Positions 47,229 through 56,331 of a stretch of DNA of 64,000 nucleotides are shown here, piece by piece. The position numbers were made by a program, and so were the translations under genes. Origin of the DNA: Clostridium puniceum (GTDB lineage Bacteria > Bacillota > Clostridia > Clostridiales > Clostridiaceae); the NCBI RefSeq assembly GCF_002006345.1, contig NZ_LZZM01000099.1:1-64000 (forward strand). Direction: 5' to 3'. Each line of letters begins with the position of its first letter. The stretch's first letter is position 1. The notes under the pieces were generated by a model that had not been told where the DNA came from, searched no databases, and saw only the letters and a list, made by a program, of their open reading frames with translations.

Positions 47229-48535
47229 ATTATTAATTCTTGCTTAAAAATACAATTATCAATTGCAGTATTAAAAAGAACATTATTATAACGTTTATTA
47301 ATAATATCTTTTATATTATTTAAGCCGATGCCTCTGTTTTCACCCTTGGTAGAAAAGTTTTTTTCATAAAGCTTATGAATAGGAGGAGTTGAACTTAAAC
47401 ATGAATTAGAGATATTTAATATGATTTCAGTATCAGTTTTTATCATAGCAAAATGGATAAATTTATTATCACATAAAATACTAGCTTCCATTGCATTATC
47501 AAGCAAAATGCCAGCAATTCTACAAAGGTCAATAGTAGTCATGTTAATATGCTCTATATCATCTATTAATTCTATGGATACATTTATTCCTTGTGAATGG
47601 GCAGTGCTAAACTTTGAAGATAATAGAGCTTTTAAAGGGCTTATTTTAATATGAGACAATAAAGATAAAGACATATCTTTACTTATAATTGTATTGCTTT
47701 CAGGTAATAGCTCTCTGTAATAAAAGTCTTTTAAACCCTTTATATCCTGTTTTTCAATATACATTTCTAAGGTTGAAAGTATATTCAAATAATCATGTTT
47801 AAAGCTTCTTAAATCTGAATACATGCTTTCAATCATATTTGTATAATCTTTTAACTGCAAATATTCATTAGCTTTATGTTTATTTATTAAAAAGGTAAAA
47901 CTGTAATACAGCATAGCGACAACAAATATAAAAAATATGAGTAAAGTTATTGCATTAAATAAAATCATAGAACTATCCCACGATATTACATAATTATATA
48001 TGGCTGTTTCATAAATAGCAAATATAATTAATATAATACTAAATAAAAATGCGATGGGAAGTTCTTTAGGAATATCAAAATTAACATCAATTTTATTGAA
48101 AAAATTTAATAAAATTAGTCTGATTAATTTACTAAGAATAAAGGTAATAAAAAAAAGAAGAAACTGAGATAGTAAATCTAATATAGAACTATTACTTATA
48201 TCGGCGTGAGTGTATTTTAAAAAATATATAAATACTGCTCCTGTAATACTATCTGAAATACATATTAATATCCATATAAATCCAGAAAGAACAATAGAAA
48301 TAAGAACTTTCTTATATATCATTAGTAGATATATAAAAAGAAATATAGGAATTAAAAATAAAATGTTAAAAGTATTATTAATCAATATATAACCATTAAA
48401 TATATATAATATTAATGAATATATAAATAATACCTTTTTATTTGGCTTAACAAAAAAAGTAAAGTTTAGAACTGGAAGTAAAAAAAGAAGCACTGTAAAT
48501 AATGGATAAATTATGTTAATTGCTAATGAAGACAT
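47216..48535 (-). CDS. agrC: AgrC-like GHKL sensor histidine kinase
   Basis: About 439-residue membrane kinase. Six or so hydrophobic segments (residues 1-205) form the peptide-sensing domain. A cytoplasmic helical region with the phospho-acceptor His near residue 246 follows ('SFKHDYLNILST', as in AgrC), then a GHKL ATPase with N-box 'DNAMEAS' and G-box 'RGIGLNNI'. It overlaps the regulator gene by 13 bp, so both are translated from one mRNA. An earlier start at 48577 is possible, but AAGGGG precedes the ATG at 48535. It should detect the cyclic peptide made from AgrD. Confidence 0.88.
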   Translation of the reverse strand: MSSLAINIIYPLFTVLLFLLPVLNFTFFVKPNKKVLFIYSLILYIFNGYILINNTFNILFLIPIFLFIYLLMIYKKVLISIVLSGFIWILICISDSITGAVFIYFLKYTHADISNSSILDLLSQFLLFFITFILSKLIRLILLNFFNKIDVNFDIPKELPIAFLFSIILIIFAIYETAIYNYVISWDSSMILFNAITLLIFFIFVVAMLYYSFTFLINKHKANEYLQLKDYTNMIESMYSDLRSFKHDYLNILSTLEMYIEKQDIKGLKDFYYRELLPESNTIISKDMSLSLLSHIKISPLKALLSSKFSTAHSQGINVSIELIDDIEHINMTTIDLCRIAGILLDNAMEASILCDNKFIHFAMIKTDTEIILNISNSCLSSTPPIHKLYEKNFSTKGENRGIGLNNIKDIINKRYNNVLFNTAIDNCIFKQELIISNE

Positions 48536-49254
48536 TTTTTTAACAACCCCTTTAAGTATCGTAATGATACATAACATATTTCATCATTTACCATTTCTAT
48601 AACCATATTATTTTTATCTATAGACTTAATCTTTTTAGTATTAACTAAATAAGATCTATGAGTTTTATAAAAATCAGAAGATACTGTTTTTTCAATATTT
48701 TTTAACGTTCCATAAAATTCTGATTGTCCATTAAAAGTGTGAACAGAAATTTTATGCTCTTTACCAGCAGTTTCAAAAAATAAAATATCTTCAAAATCTA
48801 GTAAAACAACATTGTTACCAACTTCTATTGAGATTTTAGTGTCTACCTTTGCTTTAGCAGCATTTAAAGTAGTATGTACAGCATTTAGACAATCTGCAAC
48901 TTTTGTTTTTAATATATTAACATCGCCTTTAATTATATAATCAAGAGCTTGTACTTTATATTGAAAAGTAAGTAATGTTAATTCTGCATGACCTGTTAAA
49001 AATATAATGTATCCATTAGGGTCATAAGTTCTTATTAATTTTGCTAACTCAAAACCATTAAGGTCGCTATTTAAATCAACATCTAAAAAATATACAAAAC
49101 TATTTGTACGATTATCGATATGTCTAATAACCTCATGGGGATTATCTGTAGAAAGAGCAATTTTACAATTAAATTTTTTTATTTCAGTAGCCAGAATAGA
49201 TTCAAGTTGTTTTCTTTGATTCACATCATCTTCACAAATAATAATATTATTCAT
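48523..49254 (-). CDS. agrA: AgrA-like LytTR response regulator
   Basis: 243-residue regulator. The N-terminal receiver (1-125) has acidic residues 'CEDD' and phospho-acceptor Asp58 in 'VYFLDVDL'. The C-terminal LytTR DNA-binding domain (about 140-243) shows 'DILFFETAGKEHKI' and 'FYKTHRSYLVNTKKI'. LytTR regulators of this AgrA/VirR kind bind pairs of direct repeats upstream of targets. The gene lies between agrB and agrC and overlaps agrC. Targets are unknown; the surrounding cellulosome genes and agrD are the obvious candidates. Confidence 0.92.
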   Translation of the reverse strand: MNNIIICEDDVNQRKQLESILATEIKKFNCKIALSTDNPHEVIRHIDNRTNSFVYFLDVDLNSDLNGFELAKLIRTYDPNGYIIFLTGHAELTLLTFQYKVQALDYIIKGDVNILKTKVADCLNAVHTTLNAAKAKVDTKISIEVGNNVVLLDFEDILFFETAGKEHKISVHTFNGQSEFYGTLKNIEKTVSSDFYKTHRSYLVNTKKIKSIDKNNMVIEMVNDEICYVSLRYLKGLLKKCLH

Positions 49255-49336
49255 AATTATTTCCTCTCCTTATAATGATAGTTAAACTAAAATATGCCCT
49301 ATGATTATATCGTAAAATGGAACACGTGTCCATAAT

Positions 49337-49933
49337 TTATATATATTTATAATTATTAGTTTTTTTACCAAATAGCTTATAAGCCATAGGGGTGATAACT
49401 AAAGATGCTTCTAAAATTGAGTAGGTGATTAAATTAGCATATATATTACTTTTAATTAATATAATTGCAATATAAAAAATTATAACAACCACAATAGATT
49501 TTATTTTTAAACGTTTTCTTAATTTTTTGCTCACAAGAGGACGTTCTTCAGTATCTCCAGGTGCATATAAAAATATAAGAATTAAACTTATTATAAATAT
49601 AATAGATTGTATTATTATATTTATAGAGAAATTTAAGCTTAAGTAAACGTTACCTAAGAATAGTATATAATTAACAATTATACATTGTATAGTTGAATTT
49701 GCATGAACTCCAGAAGCAGAAACTCTAAGAACTGCGAAAACTATAAACGCAATGAACGTATATTGCAATACTCCTAAAAAATATGCAGTTGTAAGTAAAA
49801 TAATTGATTTAGATATATCTAGCATAATTACTTGCAGACCGTAGTAAATTTTTTCTAGATTTTCTTCTGGTATTGGAGTGTTATTTTTTATAAAATTTAA
49901 ACATTTTTCACTTAACTTATTTGTAATAATCAT
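49337..49933 (-). CDS. agrB: AgrB accessory gene regulator peptidase
   Basis: 198-residue integral membrane cysteine endopeptidase that cleaves the AgrD tail and makes the thiolactone. The catalytic pair is His77 and Cys84 ('SGVHANSTIQC'), in the same seven-residue spacing and even numbering as S. aureus AgrB. Four to six hydrophobic helices follow. In most Firmicutes agrD sits directly behind agrB, but only 82 bp lie between this agrB and agrA and they contain no peptide gene. It shares a 118-bp divergent promoter region with the CPBP protease gene. Confidence 0.93.
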   Translation of the reverse strand: MIITNKLSEKCLNFIKNNTPIPEENLEKIYYGLQVIMLDISKSIILLTTAYFLGVLQYTFIAFIVFAVLRVSASGVHANSTIQCIIVNYILFLGNVYLSLNFSINIIIQSIIFIISLILIFLYAPGDTEERPLVSKKLRKRLKIKSIVVVIIFYIAIILIKSNIYANLITYSILEASLVITPMAYKLFGKKTNNYKYI

Positions 49934-49983
49934 AATTTATATAACAAATCCTTTCTAAAATAATTTAATTTTGTAGACATATA

Positions 49984-50013
49984 TAGTATAAATCAAAAAT
50001 TTAATTTATACTA
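49984..50013. promoter_or_regulatory. Inverted repeat in the agrB/CPBP divergent promoter
   Basis: TAGTATAAAT (49984-49993) and ATTTATACTA (50004-50013) form a perfect 10-bp inverted repeat with a 10-bp spacer. It is a candidate shared operator. Confidence 0.45.
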
Positions 50014-50051
50014 GTATTATGTAAAAATGTTTTATGGAGGTATATTTGTAT

Positions 50052-50588
50052 ATGGACAGTATAAGTTCTTTTATTTGGGGGATATTAATAAATTTATTTT
50101 TATTTGTAATTCCAGTAATCCTTTATTTAAAGCTAAAAGATAAAGTAAATCCATTAGTTTATTTAAAAATAAGAGGTAATTCTAAACAAGGCATATTAAT
50201 AGCAATAATAGTAAGTTCTACTTTTATAATACTACTTATTACAAAAAATGCAATTACTGGTTTTAATTCATTTCATCTAAATTTAGGAGTATTATGGATA
50301 AGTGGCTTACTTGCAGGATTTGTTGAGGAAATTCCATTTAGAGGATTTATATTGCAAAAGCTATGGAATCATATGAAATTTTGGAAAGCTAATTTATTAA
50401 CTACAATAATATTTGTTTTATCTCATATGCCTGTCTGGATAAATTCTAATACAGATATTATAAGATCTGCTATTAATATTTCTATGGTAAGCCTTGCATT
50501 AGGGTATTTGTTTAAAGAATACAAATCTTTATGGATACCTATAATATGTCATTCTGTATTTAATTTATGCATATGGATGGGGTTATAG
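50052..50588 (+). CDS. CPBP family intramembrane metalloprotease (MroQ-like)
   Basis: 178-residue membrane protein of the Abi/CPBP (CAAX-protease-like) family with about five hydrophobic helices. All three motifs are intact: 'EEIPFRG' (Glu92, Glu93, Arg97), 'FVLSH' (His125) and 'HSVFN' (His167, Asn171). In S. aureus the same family member MroQ is needed for AgrD-peptide maturation, so the divergent position beside agrB is suggestive. Bacteriocin self-immunity is the main alternative. The ATG at 50034 overlaps the GGAGG box; the ATG at 50052 is preferred. Confidence 0.88.
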   Translation: MDSISSFIWGILINLFLFVIPVILYLKLKDKVNPLVYLKIRGNSKQGILIAIIVSSTFIILLITKNAITGFNSFHLNLGVLWISGLLAGFVEEIPFRGFILQKLWNHMKFWKANLLTTIIFVLSHMPVWINSNTDIIRSAINISMVSLALGYLFKEYKSLWIPIICHSVFNLCIWMGL

Positions 50589-50601
50589 ATATACGGATAA
50601 G

Positions 50602-50660
50602 AATAGATGAGCAATAAGATTTTATACAAAATAAGTCTTATTTAATCATCTATTTTTTTC
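50602..50660 (+). terminator. Rho-independent terminator after CPBP gene
   Basis: Nested hairpin closed by AATAGATGA (50602-50610) and TCATCTATT (50646-50654), followed by a run of seven T residues. Confidence 0.75.
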
Positions 50661-50882
50661 TTATAGTAATAACAGATTAAAACATTTCATAAAATACTAA
50701 ATTTGAGTCTAATAATAGGAAAGTTGACGTATATAGTATTTTTAAGTATAAAAATTAAACATTAGCGATTTTTTGCTTGTATTAAGTAATAAAAGATTTA
50801 TTATTGTAAATAAATAGAATAATTTATACATGAAATTATTCATAAAAATGTATAAAGTTATTAAGAAGAAAGGTGGATGGAA

Positions 50883-52364
50883 ATGAAATTTAAACCAAAT
50901 TTTTTAGCAATCTTCATGAGTATGGTAATTGCTTTAATGACACCAACTATTGTATTTGCATCAGAAAGTGACAATAATGATGACTATCTTCACACTGATG
51001 GTAGTAAAATTTATGATTCTTTAGGAAATGAAGTTAGGTTAACTGGTATTGCTTGGTTTGGGAATGAAACTCCCAATGGTTCTTATCATGGACTATGGGC
51101 AAATACATTAGATGATATTTTAGACAAAGTAGCAGACAATGGATTTAATACACTTAGAGTTCCATTATCAGTACAATTGGTAAATGAATGGAGGCAAGGA
51201 AATTATCCAATGCCAGATTCAATTAATGATTATGTTAATCCAGACTTAAAGAATAAAAATAGTTTAGAAATACTTGATAAATCAATATTGACTTGCAAGA
51301 AAAAGGGTATAAAAGTAATGCTTGATATGCACAGAATTATAAATGGAAGTCAATCCAATTTATGGTATACTGATAAATATAGTGTGGAAGATTATGAAGA
51401 ATGTTGGAAATGGCTTGCTAATCATTATAAAAATGATGATACTGTAATTGCTATGGATATCTTTAATGAGCCACACGGTAAAGCCTATAGACAAGAACAA
51501 GCAGCTAAATGGGATGAATCAACAGATATAGATAATTGGAAATATGAAGCCGAAAAAGTTGGAAAAGAAATTTTAGATATTAATCCTAATCTTTTAATTA
51601 TGGTAGAAGGAATAGAGACATATCCTAAGGAAGGATTTGATTATAGTACTAAGGCTATAGATAATTATTATGGAACTTGGTGGGGCGGAAATCTTAGAGG
51701 AGTTCAAGAGCATCCGGTGAATATTGAAAATCATCCAAATCAAGTGGTATATTCGCCACATGATTATGGTCCAGGGGTATCAATGCAACCATGGTTTGAA
51801 AATGGTTTTACTAAAGAAAGCTTATTAAAAGAAGCTTGGGAGCCTAATTGGTTTTACATTCAAGACAAAAACATAGCACCATTATTAGTAGGTGAATGGG
51901 GCGGAAATATGGATGGTTCAAATAACCAAAAGTGGATGCAAGCTTTGGCTGACTTTATTACAGAAAAGAATATTAACCACACTTTTTGGTGTTTGAATCC
52001 AAATTCAGGCGATACAGGTGGAATACTTGGATATGATTTTAAAACTGTAGATACTGCTAAAATGGCACTTGTTAAGCCAACACTATGGCAAGAAAAGGAA
52101 AGTGGCAAATTTATAGGTTTAGATCATAAAGTAAATCTAGGTAAGAATGGTACACATGTAGGCGGAAATACAGTAATAGATCCTGTAATTAATAAAGGTG
52201 ATATAAATGATGATGGTAAAGTAGATATTACAGATTATATAGTATTGCAAAAATATATAATGGATACATCAAATAAAATAAATACTAAAAATGCAGATAT
52301 GAATGAAGATGGAAGAATCAATACTTCAGATCTTTTTAACTTGAAAAAATTACTCTTGGAATAA
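50883..52364 (+). CDS. Cellulosomal GH5 endoglucanase with dockerin
   Basis: 493-residue secreted endo-beta-1,4-glucanase, close in motifs to GH5_1-type clostridial cellulases. Signal peptide (about 1-27, TIVFA-SE), GH5 barrel (about 35-400), dockerin (about 439-493). Acid/base Glu196 lies in 'IFNEPHG' and the nucleophile Glu338 in 'LVGEWGG'. Dockerin loops are DINDDGKVDITD and DMNEDGRINTSD. The ATG at 50883 has correct spacing from AAAGGTGG; the one at 50877 is too close. It is separated from the other dockerin genes by the agr operon but has the same dockerin type, so it belongs to the same cellulosome. Confidence 0.94.
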   Translation: MKFKPNFLAIFMSMVIALMTPTIVFASESDNNDDYLHTDGSKIYDSLGNEVRLTGIAWFGNETPNGSYHGLWANTLDDILDKVADNGFNTLRVPLSVQLVNEWRQGNYPMPDSINDYVNPDLKNKNSLEILDKSILTCKKKGIKVMLDMHRIINGSQSNLWYTDKYSVEDYEECWKWLANHYKNDDTVIAMDIFNEPHGKAYRQEQAAKWDESTDIDNWKYEAEKVGKEILDINPNLLIMVEGIETYPKEGFDYSTKAIDNYYGTWWGGNLRGVQEHPVNIENHPNQVVYSPHDYGPGVSMQPWFENGFTKESLLKEAWEPNWFYIQDKNIAPLLVGEWGGNMDGSNNQKWMQALADFITEKNINHTFWCLNPNSGDTGGILGYDFKTVDTAKMALVKPTLWQEKESGKFIGLDHKVNLGKNGTHVGGNTVIDPVINKGDINDDGKVDITDYIVLQKYIMDTSNKINTKNADMNEDGRINTSDLFNLKKLLLE

Positions 52365-52388
52365 AAAACTTCAATAATATATTAAATT

Positions 52389-52435
52389 AAAAAGTATCTC
52401 CTTTTATGATAAACTTATAAGGAGATACTTTTTAA
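52389..52435 (+). terminator. Rho-independent terminator after GH5
   Basis: Perfect 15-bp stem (52389-52403 with 52419-52433), AAAAAGTATCTCCTT and its complement. It marks the end of the cellulosome island. Confidence 0.8.
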
Positions 52436-52613
52436 TATTTTAAGTAAGTTATTAAGAAAATTCATATATTTATTTGTTATGTTTATAGATTTTAATTAAG
52501 AAAATTCAAAGTTTGCAAAATTAACTTGTTTATATTATTTAAAATATATAGTAAACTTTTTAGAACATATATTTATATAAGATTAATTTATATTTGAGGG
52601 GAGGAGATTTATT

Positions 52614-53477
52614 GTGAAATTATTAAAATGTGGTGATAAAGTAGCTATTGTTGCTTGCTCTAATGGATTAGAGGAAAGTAACATAATAAAGATGAAAGAA
52701 TTAGAAACTACATTAAATAAGATTGGTCTTAAAATTGAATTTAGTGATAAGATTTATAAAAAAAATTCTGAGTTTAACGGAACTGGAGAAGAAAAAGCAG
52801 AGGTTTTAATGCGCTTTTTCAAGGATTCTAGTATAAAAGCTATATTTGATGTATCTGGTGGAGATTTAGCAAATGGAATTTTGGATTATTTAGATTTTGA
52901 AATAATAAAAAATAATCCTAAACCTTTCTTTGGATATAGTGATCTATCTGTAATTTTAAATTCTTTATATTCTAAAACAGGAATCAAAACTTATTTGTAT
53001 CAGATAAGAAATTTAATTGAAAGTAATACAAATAGACAGATCGAAGAATTTAAAAATACATTTATGAGCAGTGGGAATGAACTTCTAACCTTTAAGTATG
53101 AATGGATACAAGGGAATTCTATAGAAGGTATTGTAGTTGGAGGGAATTTGCGTTGTTTTTTAAAGCTTGCAGGTACAGAATACATGCCCAATTTTACTGA
53201 TAAAATTATATTCTTAGAAAGCTTAGGAGGGGATGTACCTAAGATGGTGACATATTTGACTCAATATAAACAAATGGGTGTATTTAAAAAAGTTAAAGGA
53301 ATATTACTTGGAAGTTACACTGAAATGGAGAGAGAAAAGTATTTTCCGACTATAGTAGAAATAATAAAAGAAATGGTTAATAATCCCAATATGCCAATTG
53401 TGAAAACAAGTGAAATTGGTCATGGAAAAGACTCAAAATGCATAATCATTGGGAAAAATATAAAAATTGGAAGGTGA
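52614..53477 (+). CDS. Peptidase S66 family (LD-carboxypeptidase / MccF-like)
   Basis: 287-residue serine peptidase of family S66. Expected catalytic residues are Ser in 'FFGYSDLSVIL', Glu in 'IIFLESLGGD' and His in 'SEIGHGKDSK'. Members trim L,D-tetrapeptides from recycled murein or, as MccF, give resistance to microcin C-type compounds; the two cannot be separated from sequence alone. There is no signal peptide, so it is cytoplasmic. Translation probably begins at GTG 52614, with GGGGAGGAG 7 nt upstream. Single gene. Confidence 0.88.
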   Translation: MKLLKCGDKVAIVACSNGLEESNIIKMKELETTLNKIGLKIEFSDKIYKKNSEFNGTGEEKAEVLMRFFKDSSIKAIFDVSGGDLANGILDYLDFEIIKNNPKPFFGYSDLSVILNSLYSKTGIKTYLYQIRNLIESNTNRQIEEFKNTFMSSGNELLTFKYEWIQGNSIEGIVVGGNLRCFLKLAGTEYMPNFTDKIIFLESLGGDVPKMVTYLTQYKQMGVFKKVKGILLGSYTEMEREKYFPTIVEIIKEMVNNPNMPIVKTSEIGHGKDSKCIIIGKNIKIGR

Positions 53478-53677
53478 AAAAGCTTTTGTAATTTTACAAA
53501 TTTTAAGGTTTATAATGGGAAAAAGTCCTAATTTTATCTGTTAAGCTATTATTAAGGTTAATGAAATAAAATAATATGTGTTGAGAGATATTAATATAAT
53601 AATTAATATTTTACAGCGTATTTAATAATTGAATTTAAAAATATACATTAAAATAATGGCTTACAGGGGGAATAAAC

Positions 53678-55390
53678 ATGGATATTATAAGAAATTTATC
53701 TATCAAAACAAAATTATTATTAGGATTTATGTGTATTGCTTTATTAATTGCAGTAACAGGATTCTTTGGAAAGTTTGGAATGACAAATATTCAAAAAAAT
53801 GCACAAAATATCTATTCCAACAATTTGCAAAGTATTGATGAGATACATTTAATTAAAGAAAATTTACTAGATGAATTATCAATAGTTCAAGGTACAATTA
53901 TAGATAATAATACAGCAAAAACAGATGATGCTATAAAATTGATTGAAGAAAGTCAATCTACTACTGATAAGTACATTGAATCCTTTGAAAAAATAACTAT
54001 ATCAGATGATTCTAAAAAAACATTTAATGATTTTATTTCTCTTTTAGAAAAATACAAAATTGAAAGAAATAGTGTTTTAGAATTACTGGCTAATGAAAAT
54101 TATAGCGAAGGAATTAATAAAAGAGTTGATATGTTTGAAGCTAGAGATGATATGTTTGAAAAGTTAAATGAGTTGATTGAAACAAATTACAGTTTAGCAA
54201 AAGAAGCAAATGAAAGTAATGCAGAAAATTATAAAATTACCACTAATATAATGCATGTGATTTTGGCATTAGGCATTATTTTAGCAATTATTATTGGGTC
54301 AATTTTATCATTATACATATCAAAGACAGTAAAAAAGATATTATTATTGGCAGAAGCTTTAGGAAATGGAGATTTAACATATTCCTTAGAGAGTAGAAAC
54401 AATGACGAATTAGGAAAACTCATTAATGCACTAAACCATGCAAAAGAAAGAATGAGAGGAGCAATTGAAAATATAATAGATCAAGCTCAAGGTGTAACAG
54501 CTTCTAGTGAAGAATTATCTGCTACTTTAGAAGAAATGGCAAGTAATTTTGAAAACATAGATAAAAATACCTCTAAGATAGTAAGAAATATAAATGGAAT
54601 AAATGAAAATACTCAAGAATTATCATCAACTATGGAGGAAGTTAATTCAGGAATAACACAATTAGCTTCAAGCTCAACAGAAAGTAGTGATCAGTCTATA
54701 TATATAAAAGAAAGAGCTACTGATATAAAAGAAAAAGGTTCTAATTCTAAAAGAATAGCTGATAGGTTATATGAAGAAAAACAACACAATATACTTAAAG
54801 CCATTGAGCAAGGAAAAGTAGTTAGTGAAATTGGTATAATTGCAAAATCTATAGCAGCAATAGCAGAACAAACAAATTTACTTGCTTTAAATGCTAATAT
54901 TGAAGCAGCAAGAGCGGGGGAACAGGGAAAAGGCTTTGCAGTTGTTGCAAATGAAGTAAAAGTACTTGCTGAACAATCAGCAGATTATGTAAAAAGTATT
55001 CAAACTGTAGTTTCTAATGTTCAAGTTACTTTTGATAATTTATCTACTAATTCAAAGGATATACTTTATTACATTGATAACAGTGTAAAAGACAATTACG
55101 ATTTATTGATTGATACAGGTGATAAATATGAAAAAGATGCAGCTTTTATTAGTGATTTATCACAAAATATGGCATCAATGACTGAAGAATTAAATGCTTC
55201 AACAGAAGAAATTTCAGCGGTTGTACAAACTATTGCAAATAATATGAAGGATACTAAAAATAATTCAGAAGAGATTTTAATAGGAATAGAAGAAACAAAT
55301 AAAGCAATTGAACAAGTTGCTGTAGTGGCTCAAAATCAAGCTGCAACTGCAGAAAAGTTAACTCAATTAGTATTAACCTTTAAGATATAA
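53678..55390 (+). CDS. Methyl-accepting chemotaxis protein
   Basis: 570-residue chemoreceptor. Membrane segments lie at about 12-32 and 190-212 and enclose a four-helix-bundle (4HB_MCP) extracellular sensor. A HAMP linker (about 213-265) and a long signalling coiled coil follow, with the hairpin tip '[20 protein letters not shown]' and '[10 protein letters not shown]'. Ligand unknown. A GGGGG box precedes the ATG. The position beside the degradation island suggests possible sensing of sugars, but this is not shown by sequence. Confidence 0.95.
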   Translation: MDIIRNLSIKTKLLLGFMCIALLIAVTGFFGKFGMTNIQKNAQNIYSNNLQSIDEIHLIKENLLDELSIVQGTIIDNNTAKTDDAIKLIEESQSTTDKYIESFEKITISDDSKKTFNDFISLLEKYKIERNSVLELLANENYSEGINKRVDMFEARDDMFEKLNELIETNYSLAKEANESNAENYKITTNIMHVILALGIILAIIIGSILSLYISKTVKKILLLAEALGNGDLTYSLESRNNDELGKLINALNHAKERMRGAIENIIDQAQGVTASSEELSATLEEMASNFENIDKNTSKIVRNINGINENTQELSSTMEEVNSGITQLASSSTESSDQSIYIKERATDIKEKGSNSKRIADRLYEEKQHNILKAIEQGKVVSEIGIIAKSIAAIAEQTNLLALNANIEAARAGEQGKGFAVVANEVKVLAEQSADYVKSIQTVVSNVQVTFDNLSTNSKDILYYIDNSVKDNYDLLIDTGDKYEKDAAFISDLSQNMASMTEELNASTEEISAVVQTIANNMKDTKNNSEEILIGIEETNKAIEQVAVVAQNQAATAEKLTQLVLTFKI

Positions 55391-55428
55391 AAAGTTAAAT
55401 TATTACATTAAAGCAATGCACAATAACT

Positions 55429-55462
55429 AAATATATGTAGTTTATTTAGTTGAACATATATC
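55429..55462 (-). repeat. Dispersed intergenic repeat, copy 3 (inverted)
   Basis: Read on the minus strand it matches the copies at 17565-17600 and 27798-27834 over about 30 bp. Confidence 0.5.
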
Positions 55463-55593
55463 TATTATTAAAAAATAAAATTAATAATAGATAATAAAGT
55501 TATTACTAATTGTAATTAGTAACATGTGTTACATAAAATTATTAACTATAGAGATATAATGGCATTAGAGTTAATAGTAAGGAGAGATACTGT

Positions 55594-56016
55594 ATGATAA
55601 ATATAGATAATTTTATGAGACAACACAAGGACATTATGGAAGAGTTAAATTACATTGAAAAAATAATAAATAACAAAGATTACTTAAATCATTTAGATGA
55701 TTTTGTTCCACATATAAATAATTTAGCTGGAAAGTTGAAAATTCATTTAAATTCTGAAGATAAGTTTTTATATCCTAATCTAATTGAGGGAGAAGATATA
55801 GAACTAAAAAATATAGCAAATGATTATATTAATGAAATGGGAAACATTGCTGATGCATTTATAAATTATAAAAATGAATTTAATACTAAAAGTAAAATAA
55901 ATGAAAAAATAGACACATTTATATCTAAAACAAAACCTATACTTAATGAGATAAAAAATAGGATTTTAAAAGAAGAAAATGAATTATACAAATTAATTAC
56001 TAAAAAGGGAATATGA
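55594..56016 (+). CDS. Hemerythrin-like HHE cation-binding domain protein
   Basis: 140-residue all-helical protein of the hemerythrin HHE superfamily. The start 'INIDNFMRQHKDIMEELNYI' and the 'HLNSEDKFLYPNLIEGEDIEL' helix (given in part) supply the early His/Glu ligands. The later His are largely replaced by Glu, so the metal site is non-canonical. Related proteins repair or sense iron-sulfur or oxygen stress in anaerobes. AAGGAGAG precedes the ATG; a hairpin terminator follows at 56048-56074. Confidence 0.8.
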   Translation: MINIDNFMRQHKDIMEELNYIEKIINNKDYLNHLDDFVPHINNLAGKLKIHLNSEDKFLYPNLIEGEDIELKNIANDYINEMGNIADAFINYKNEFNTKSKINEKIDTFISKTKPILNEIKNRILKEENELYKLITKKGI

Positions 56017-56331
56017 AAATTAATTAAAACTTAAGGAGTTAAAAAAGGTCAGCAAATACTAATATTTTGCTGGCTATTTTAATTTAATATATGATTAGAA
56101 ATATTAATAAAGGCTACGCATTTATCATATAATTGAATTTTTATGTATTCTATAAGGATGATATATACTATAAAATATACAAGGTATAATAAATTATCAA
56201 AAGCAAATAATAAAAGAGAAGAATTTTGTTATTATAAGAATGTAGATAAGTAAAAATATTGTTAAGACTGGCTGTTATTTTATGTGAAAGAAGGAATTAT
56301 TATATAAAAAATAGAAGAAAGGAGTAATATA
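56017..56331. other. Intergenic region with terminator
   Basis: 315 bp. A hairpin at 56048-56074 (GTCAGCAAA / TTTGCTGGC with one G-U pair, then TATTTT) ends the hemerythrin-like gene. The remainder is AT-rich promoter-type sequence before the GAAAGGAG box of selO. Confidence 0.55.
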
